Shown: positions 6,445 to 9,068 of the stretch, in pieces
Position numbering within the stretch: the first letter of the stretch is position 1
Layout: each line of letters opens with the position of its first letter
Assembly: GCA_031271375.1 (NCBI GenBank)
Contig: JAISVU010000286.1
Location: 1-9,068, forward strand
Reading direction: 5' to 3'
DNA length: 9,068 bases
Source: Clostridiales bacterium
GTDB lineage: Bacteria > Bacillota > Clostridia > Lachnospirales > WRAX01
The notes under the pieces: generated by a model
What the model was told of the DNA's origin: nothing
Databases searched by the model: none
Seen by the model: only the letters and a program-made list of their open reading frames with translations
Program-made: the position numbers and the translations under genes

Positions 6445-6487
6445 GCTAGGGCCTGGCGACTAGGCCCTAGCTCCTAGGAGGACTAGC
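6445..6487 (+). repeat. CTAG heptad array and 10-bp hairpin at the nifU ribosome binding site
   Basis: CTAG occurs five times in 41 bases (6446, 6460, 6467, 6474, 6483). The first four lie on a 7-base grid (CTAGGGC, CTGGCGA, CTAGGCC, CTAGCTC, CTAGGAG); the last is shifted by two. The same sequence makes a perfect 10-bp hairpin: GCTAGGGCCT (6445-6454) with 6462-6471, loop GGCGACT. The palindrome CTCCTAGGAG (6471-6480) then runs into the AGGAGG ribosome binding site (6476-6481) of nifU. The hairpin ends five bases before AGGAGG and could influence nifU translation. Confidence 0.75.
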
Positions 6488-6898
6488 ATGTACAGCGACA
6501 AGGTTATGGATCATATCGAGAACCCTCGGAATGTGGGAGAGATCGCGGACGCCGCCGGCGTTGGAACAGTCGGCAACGCGAAATGCGGCGATATTATGCG
6601 TATTTACCTGGACATCCGGGACGGCGTGATAATGGACGCGAAGTTCAAGACCTTCGGATGCGGCGCGGCGATAGCCACCAGCAGCATAGCCACCGAAATG
6701 GTCATAGGCAAGACGGTTCAAGAGGCGTTATCAATAACTAACCGCGCCGTAATGGAAGCCCTGGACGGCCTTCCTCCGGTCAAAATCCATTGCTCCTGCC
6801 TCGCCGAAGAGGCTCTCCGCGCCGCCCTGTGGGATTACGCGCAACGGAACGGCCTAGTTATCGAGGGCCTTGAAGCGCCAAAAGCGGAAGAGGAATAA
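6488..6898 (+). CDS. nifU: NifU/IscU-type iron-sulfur cluster scaffold protein
   Basis: This is the cytoplasmic scaffold on which iron and the persulfide sulfur from NifS are assembled into a [2Fe-2S] cluster before transfer to client proteins. The 136-residue product is a single IscU/NifU N-terminal domain, without the ferredoxin and C-terminal Nfu domains of nitrogenase NifU. It starts with MYSDKVMDHIENPRNVG, the usual opening. Cluster residues are Cys33 and Asp35 in NAKCGD, Cys58 in KFKTFGCGAAIA, and His101/Cys102 in HCSCLAEEAL. Cys104 in that last motif is extra; the position is usually Val, Asp or Asn. The tail 128-136 (LEAPKAEEE) is short and acidic. ATG 6488 has a full AGGAGG (6476-6481) six bases upstream. 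The 111-bp spacer from nifS is long for this operon type and filled with repeats. No clear terminator follows. In many Clostridia mnmA comes next, but here dispersed repeats follow. Confidence 0.94.
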   Translation: MYSDKVMDHIENPRNVGEIADAAGVGTVGNAKCGDIMRIYLDIRDGVIMDAKFKTFGCGAAIATSSIATEMVIGKTVQEALSITNRAVMEALDGLPPVKIHCSCLAEEALRAALWDYAQRNGLVIEGLEAPKAEEE

Positions 6899-6919
6899 AG
6901 CCACGCTACATATTAACCG

Positions 6920-6948
6920 TTGTCATTGCGGGCTTGACCCGCAATCTC
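6920..6948 (+). repeat. Dispersed palindromic repeat, copy 1
   Basis: This is a 29-base unit starting TTGTCATTGCGGG and ending CGCAATCTC, identical to 7084-7112. Its core ATTGCGGG / CCCGCAAT is an 8-bp perfect hairpin with loop CTTGA. Sequences of this look occur as intergenic dispersed repeats in many bacteria. It could be mobilised by a transposase elsewhere or act as an RNA hairpin after nifU. Confidence 0.85.
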
Positions 6949-6951
6949 CTG

Positions 6952-6975
6952 TAGGGACGGCGTTGTGCCGCCCGC
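6952..6975 (+). repeat. Second type of small hairpin repeat
   Basis: GGGACGGC, a GTTGT loop and GCCGCCC form a stem with one bulged A, starting three bases after the first dispersed repeat. The lead-in TGTAGGGACGG resembles another common family of intergenic repeats. Two repeat types side by side suggest a nested or composite element. Confidence 0.55.
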
Positions 6976-7018
6976 AAGGGATTATAACGGTCACGAGGGT
7001 ACATTTGCAGGGCGCGGT

Positions 7019-7050
7019 TCGTCATTACGCGCCATGCGATTCGCAATATC
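7019..7050 (+). repeat. Degenerate copy of the dispersed repeat
   Basis: TTCGTCATTACGCGCC, then CGCAATATC, lines up with the 29-base unit (TTGTCATTGCGGGC, then CGCAATCTC) if three extra bases are allowed before CGCAAT. The core palindrome is lost. It lies between the two exact copies, so the region may be a decayed cluster of three. The match is by eye only. Confidence 0.5.
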
Positions 7051-7083
7051 AACAACATAGTAATAACAGGCGGCAAACCGGTA

Positions 7084-7112
7084 TTGTCATTGCGGGCTTG
7101 ACCCGCAATCTC
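7084..7112 (+). repeat. Dispersed palindromic repeat, copy 2
   Basis: This is identical over 29 bases to 6920-6948 and in the same orientation, 164 bases further on. Perfect identity beside a degenerate copy suggests these two are recent or kept alike by recombination. Confidence 0.85.
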
Positions 7113-7182
7113 ATGGCTTCCCGCCTTTTTCGTGGTCAATGCTATTAACAATAATTAATTATCGTTTATCGATATATATATG

Positions 7183-7211
7183 TTGACATTCGTTTGATAA
7201 CCTGTTATACT
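7183..7211 (+). promoter_or_regulatory. Sigma-A promoter of the DUF2975-XRE-DUF4173 unit
   Basis: TTGACA (7183-7188), a 17-base spacer and TATACT (7206-7211) make a near-consensus promoter. The expected start is near 7218, leaving a leader of about 25 bases before GTG 7244. The region before it (7155-7182) is very AT-rich, like an UP element. The imperfect palindrome ATCGTTTATCGAT (7161-7173) might be an operator for the XRE protein, but only by position. Confidence 0.85.
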
Positions 7212-7243
7212 CCCTTTAATACAATTCAAAGGGGGTTTACGCA

Positions 7244-7702
7244 GTGAAGGAACCGCTTGTGAGCCGGGTACTGAAATGCGTATTATACGCCGTATTCGGC
7301 TTGGGGGCTTTATTTACTGTAACGCTGCCGTTCACGCTGGATTATTACATGTCTCTTTTCTACGACAGTTATAATCTGCAGCCGGGGTACCGGACGTTTC
7401 TATTGGTTTTTCTCATCATATCCGCCGTTCAGGCGCTGTGGATAACGCTGGAAATGATAAGAATGATGCGCTCTATACCAAAGGGCCCGTTTACGCAGCG
7501 CAATGTCAGGGCGCTTAACCGTATCGGCGTTCTCTTCCTGGTTCTTTCCGCCTTGTTTTTGGGAAAGTGTATAATGTATATTACGGTTCTGACGCTGCTG
7601 TGCGGGTTTTTATTCATCGGCGGCGGCCTTTTCGCGTTCACGCTGGCCGCTTTGATCCGGCAGGCGGCTGTTTTCCGCGAGGAAAACGACCTGACGATAT
7701 AA
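7244..7702 (+). CDS. DUF2975 family four-helix membrane protein
   Basis: This 152-residue integral membrane protein matches the DUF2975 family, whose biochemical role is unknown. Four hydrophobic segments are visible at about residues 10-32, 52-72, 93-113 and 115-140. A basic cytoplasmic loop between helices 2 and 3 carries the family hallmark PFTQRNVRALNRIG (82-95). The start is GTG 7244, with AAAGGGGG (7228-7235) eight bases upstream and a consensus promoter at 7183-7211. A short XRE regulator starts 13 bases after the stop. DUF2975 genes are commonly paired with such regulators (for example yoaS-yozG in Bacillus subtilis), so a membrane partner that modulates the regulator is plausible but unproven. 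Cys11, Cys109 and Cys120 lie in or near the membrane. Confidence 0.85.
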   Translation: MKEPLVSRVLKCVLYAVFGLGALFTVTLPFTLDYYMSLFYDSYNLQPGYRTFLLVFLIISAVQALWITLEMIRMMRSIPKGPFTQRNVRALNRIGVLFLVLSALFLGKCIMYITVLTLLCGFLFIGGGLFAFTLAALIRQAAVFREENDLTI

Positions 7703-7715
7703 TGAGGGCGGCCAT

Positions 7716-7937
7716 ATGATAATCATTAACCTGGATGTAATGATGGCAAAAAGGAAGGTCGGTCTTGCGGAGCTGGCGGAACGCGTTGAGCTGACCCAGG
7801 CCAATCTGTCAATACTAAAAAACGGCAGGGGGAAGGCCGTGCGCTTCTCCACGCTTAACCGCCTGTGCAGAGAGCTGCGCTGCCAGCCTGGGGATATCCT
7901 TGAATACGCGGAAGGGGACGACGAAACCGATGAATAA
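7716..7937 (+). CDS. Short XRE/Cro-CI-type transcriptional regulator (YozG-like)
   Basis: This 73-residue protein is almost entirely one HTH domain. Residues about 15-63 give the five-helix Cro pattern: GLAELAERVELTQANLSILKNG, then AVRFSTLNRLCRELRCQPGDILEY. The recognition helix is around TQANLSILKNG (27-37). The tail AEGDDETDE is acidic. Its size and sequence match regulators usually found next to DUF2975 genes. It has no sensor domain, so its signal must come from a partner, most likely one of the flanking membrane proteins. The ribosome binding site is GAGGG (7704-7708), and ATG 7716 begins MIIINLDVMMAKRK, the normal opening for this group. Its last 8 bases overlap the next gene, so the two are probably translationally coupled. 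Its target may be its own promoter. Confidence 0.9.
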   Translation: MIIINLDVMMAKRKVGLAELAERVELTQANLSILKNGRGKAVRFSTLNRLCRELRCQPGDILEYAEGDDETDE

Positions 7938-9068
7938 CGAGACTATTTTTATTGCTGAGGAGCCGATTCCAAACGGCGTAAGAAAGACGTTTACCAAGCT
8001 GGAGAAGATATTGCTGCCGGTGTCGCTTGTTATCGCAGTTCTCTTCGATCGCCTGATGTGCGCGCCGCTCCTGGACTTAGGATATTTTCATATTGTCAGG
8101 GTATGCGCGGGGTGGTTTTGGCTGGGCTGGATTATTTTTTTCTGCGCGGTTTATTGGAAAAAGCTGAAAGGCAGTATCGCGCTGTGGTTTGTCGCGGCTT
8201 GCGCCGCCGCGCTCTGCGTATGGAGCATAGTATTCCCCGAAGGCAACGAACCGTACAGCATGTGGACTTATCTGGTCATCCCCGCCGTATTGATGGCCCA
8301 CGCCCAGGCAGTGGCCGGCGGGTTCGCTTTAAAGGACGCCGCGAGCATTGCCGCCGCATGGATAACGGGCTGGTTAATCAAGCCATTCTCGGGGATTCCC
8401 GCCCTGGCGGGCTCCATAGGCTCATTATTCTCCGAAGGCAACCGAACCGCAGTTAAGCGGGTCTGTATCGGGCTTCTCGCCGCGCTGGCGCTGTTCTTGA
8501 TATTGATCCCGCTCTTGCGTGGGGCTGATCAGATGTTCGGGTTCTATATGGACAATATAACGTCCGGTTTTAACGTTCCGTCGCTGATATTCCACGGCAT
8601 AATGATTTTGATTGCCTTCGCGCTGTTCTACTCCATCCTGTGGAACGTAGGCTTCGGCAAAAACAAAGCCGCGTCGATCCCAAGCCACTGGAGGGTAGAT
8701 GCGATCATATGCGTGATCGTTCTGGGCGCCGTGGCACTGCTGTACATTCTGTTCTGCGGCATACAGTTCACGTACCTCTTCGCCGGGGCAGGGCTCCCCG
8801 AGGGCATGACCTACTCGTCTTACGCGAGGGAAGGCTTTTCTCAGACCGTTACGGTCTGTGCGATAAACCTGATAATGTTCGGGCTTTTCATCCGTTTCGG
8901 CCCCAGGGGACGCCTCTTGAACAGCTTCCTCGGCCTGCTGCTGGCGCTTACCGCCGTCATGCTGTACTCAGGAGCGGTGCGGTTGAACCTCTACATCGGC
9001 GCCTACGGCTTGACCTGGCTCCGGCTGCTTTCGGCTTGGTTTATCATATACCTTGCCGCCGTGATTAT
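7930..9068 (+). CDS. DUF4173/DUF4153-like multi-pass membrane protein, 3' end beyond the window
   Basis: This open frame of 379 codons has no stop before the window edge. ATG 7930 overlaps the XRE stop by 8 bases. An AAGGGG at 7912-7917 is a distant ribosome binding site, so translation probably depends on the upstream gene. About ten hydrophobic segments are visible (near residues 27-49, 57-75, 82-101, 112-132, 178-197, 217-238, 257-278, 305-323, 330-350 and 363 to the end). The N-terminus (1-26) is polar and cytoplasmic or external. The C-terminal part carries blocks I associate with DUF4173: YSSYAREGF (295-303) and LNLYIGAYGLTWLRL (353-367). The function is unknown. Its position after a DUF2975 protein and an XRE regulator suggests a shared membrane-linked response. 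The call rests on motif memory and topology. Confidence 0.8.
   Translation, partial: MNNETIFIAEEPIPNGVRKTFTKLEKILLPVSLVIAVLFDRLMCAPLLDLGYFHIVRVCAGWFWLGWIIFFCAVYWKKLKGSIALWFVAACAAALCVWSIVFPEGNEPYSMWTYLVIPAVLMAHAQAVAGGFALKDAASIAAAWITGWLIKPFSGIPALAGSIGSLFSEGNRTAVKRVCIGLLAALALFLILIPLLRGADQMFGFYMDNITSGFNVPSLIFHGIMILIAFALFYSILWNVGFGKNKAASIPSHWRVDAIICVIVLGAVALLYILFCGIQFTYLFAGAGLPEGMTYSSYAREGFSQTVTVCAINLIMFGLFIRFGPRGRLLNSFLGLLLALTAVMLYSGAVRLNLYIGAYGLTWLRLLSAWFIIYLAAVI

Larger units (their letters stand above)
6899..7180. other. Non-coding spacer made of degenerate repeats
   Basis: About 345 bases separate nifU from the next start codon, and this part has no credible gene. Open frames across it translate to phrases such as CHCGLDPQSP, VIAGLTRNL and IAGQARNDN, which are well known artefacts of dispersed palindromic repeats. 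It holds two exact 29-bp units, one degenerate copy and one further hairpin (listed separately). After 7113 it becomes AT-rich up to the promoter at 7183. No transposase, tRNA or terminal inverted repeats are visible. Confidence 0.75.

Noticed and set aside
6920..7112. CRISPR array
   Set aside because: Only two exact repeats 164 bases apart, with a degenerate third and no regular spacers or cas genes.
6870..7151. Open frames on both strands in the repeat spacer
   Set aside because: Their translations (CHCGLDPQS, VIAGLTRNL, IAGQARNDN) are typical of mis-called dispersed repeats.

Overview
The window looks like a chromosomal segment of a moderately GC-rich, endospore-forming Firmicute, probably of class Clostridia. 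The evidence is a YhcN/YlaJ-type sporulation lipoprotein, strong AGGAGG/AGGTGAT-type ribosome binding sites, consensus sigma-A promoters, an Rrf2-nifS-nifU iron-sulfur operon of Firmicute type, and a DUF2975/short XRE pair of the kind found in Bacillus and Clostridia. Genus cannot be judged from the sequence.

Layout. Positions 1-2554 (+) hold the 3' part of a branched-chain amino acid (Liv-type) ABC importer: a livG ATPase cut by the window edge and broken by a one-base frameshift, an intact livF ATPase overlapping it by ATGA, and a lipoprotein substrate-binding protein placed last. A bidirectional hairpin terminator (about 2570-2618) separates this operon from the convergent ychF (2650-3735, -). 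ychF is preceded on its own strand by a small gene for a 64-residue single-pass membrane protein. A 94-bp divergent spacer leads to the sporulation-type lipoprotein gene (4052-4570, +).

Positions 4661-6898 (+) are an iron-sulfur cluster operon. A perfect-consensus promoter is flanked by two copies of AGTAAATTACT (probable Rrf2/IscR operators), followed by the Rrf2 regulator, a NifS/IscS cysteine desulfurase and a NifU/IscU scaffold. The working idea is feedback control: the regulator senses cluster supply and controls the enzymes that make clusters. The nifS-nifU spacer is unusual. It holds a perfect 16-bp inverted repeat over the nifS stop codon, two separate heptanucleotide repeat arrays, and a strong hairpin touching the nifU ribosome binding site.

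Positions 6899-7180 are non-coding and hold dispersed-repeat sequence: two identical 29-bp palindromic units, one degenerate copy and a second hairpin. From 7183 to the window end a consensus promoter drives a three-gene unit: a DUF2975 four-helix membrane protein, a 73-residue XRE/Cro-type regulator, and a large DUF4173/DUF4153-like multi-pass membrane protein that overlaps the regulator by 8 bases and runs off the window. This membrane-protein/regulator cassette and the repeat-filled nifS-nifU spacer are the least understood parts. I see no CRISPR, phage, transposase, tRNA or rRNA.
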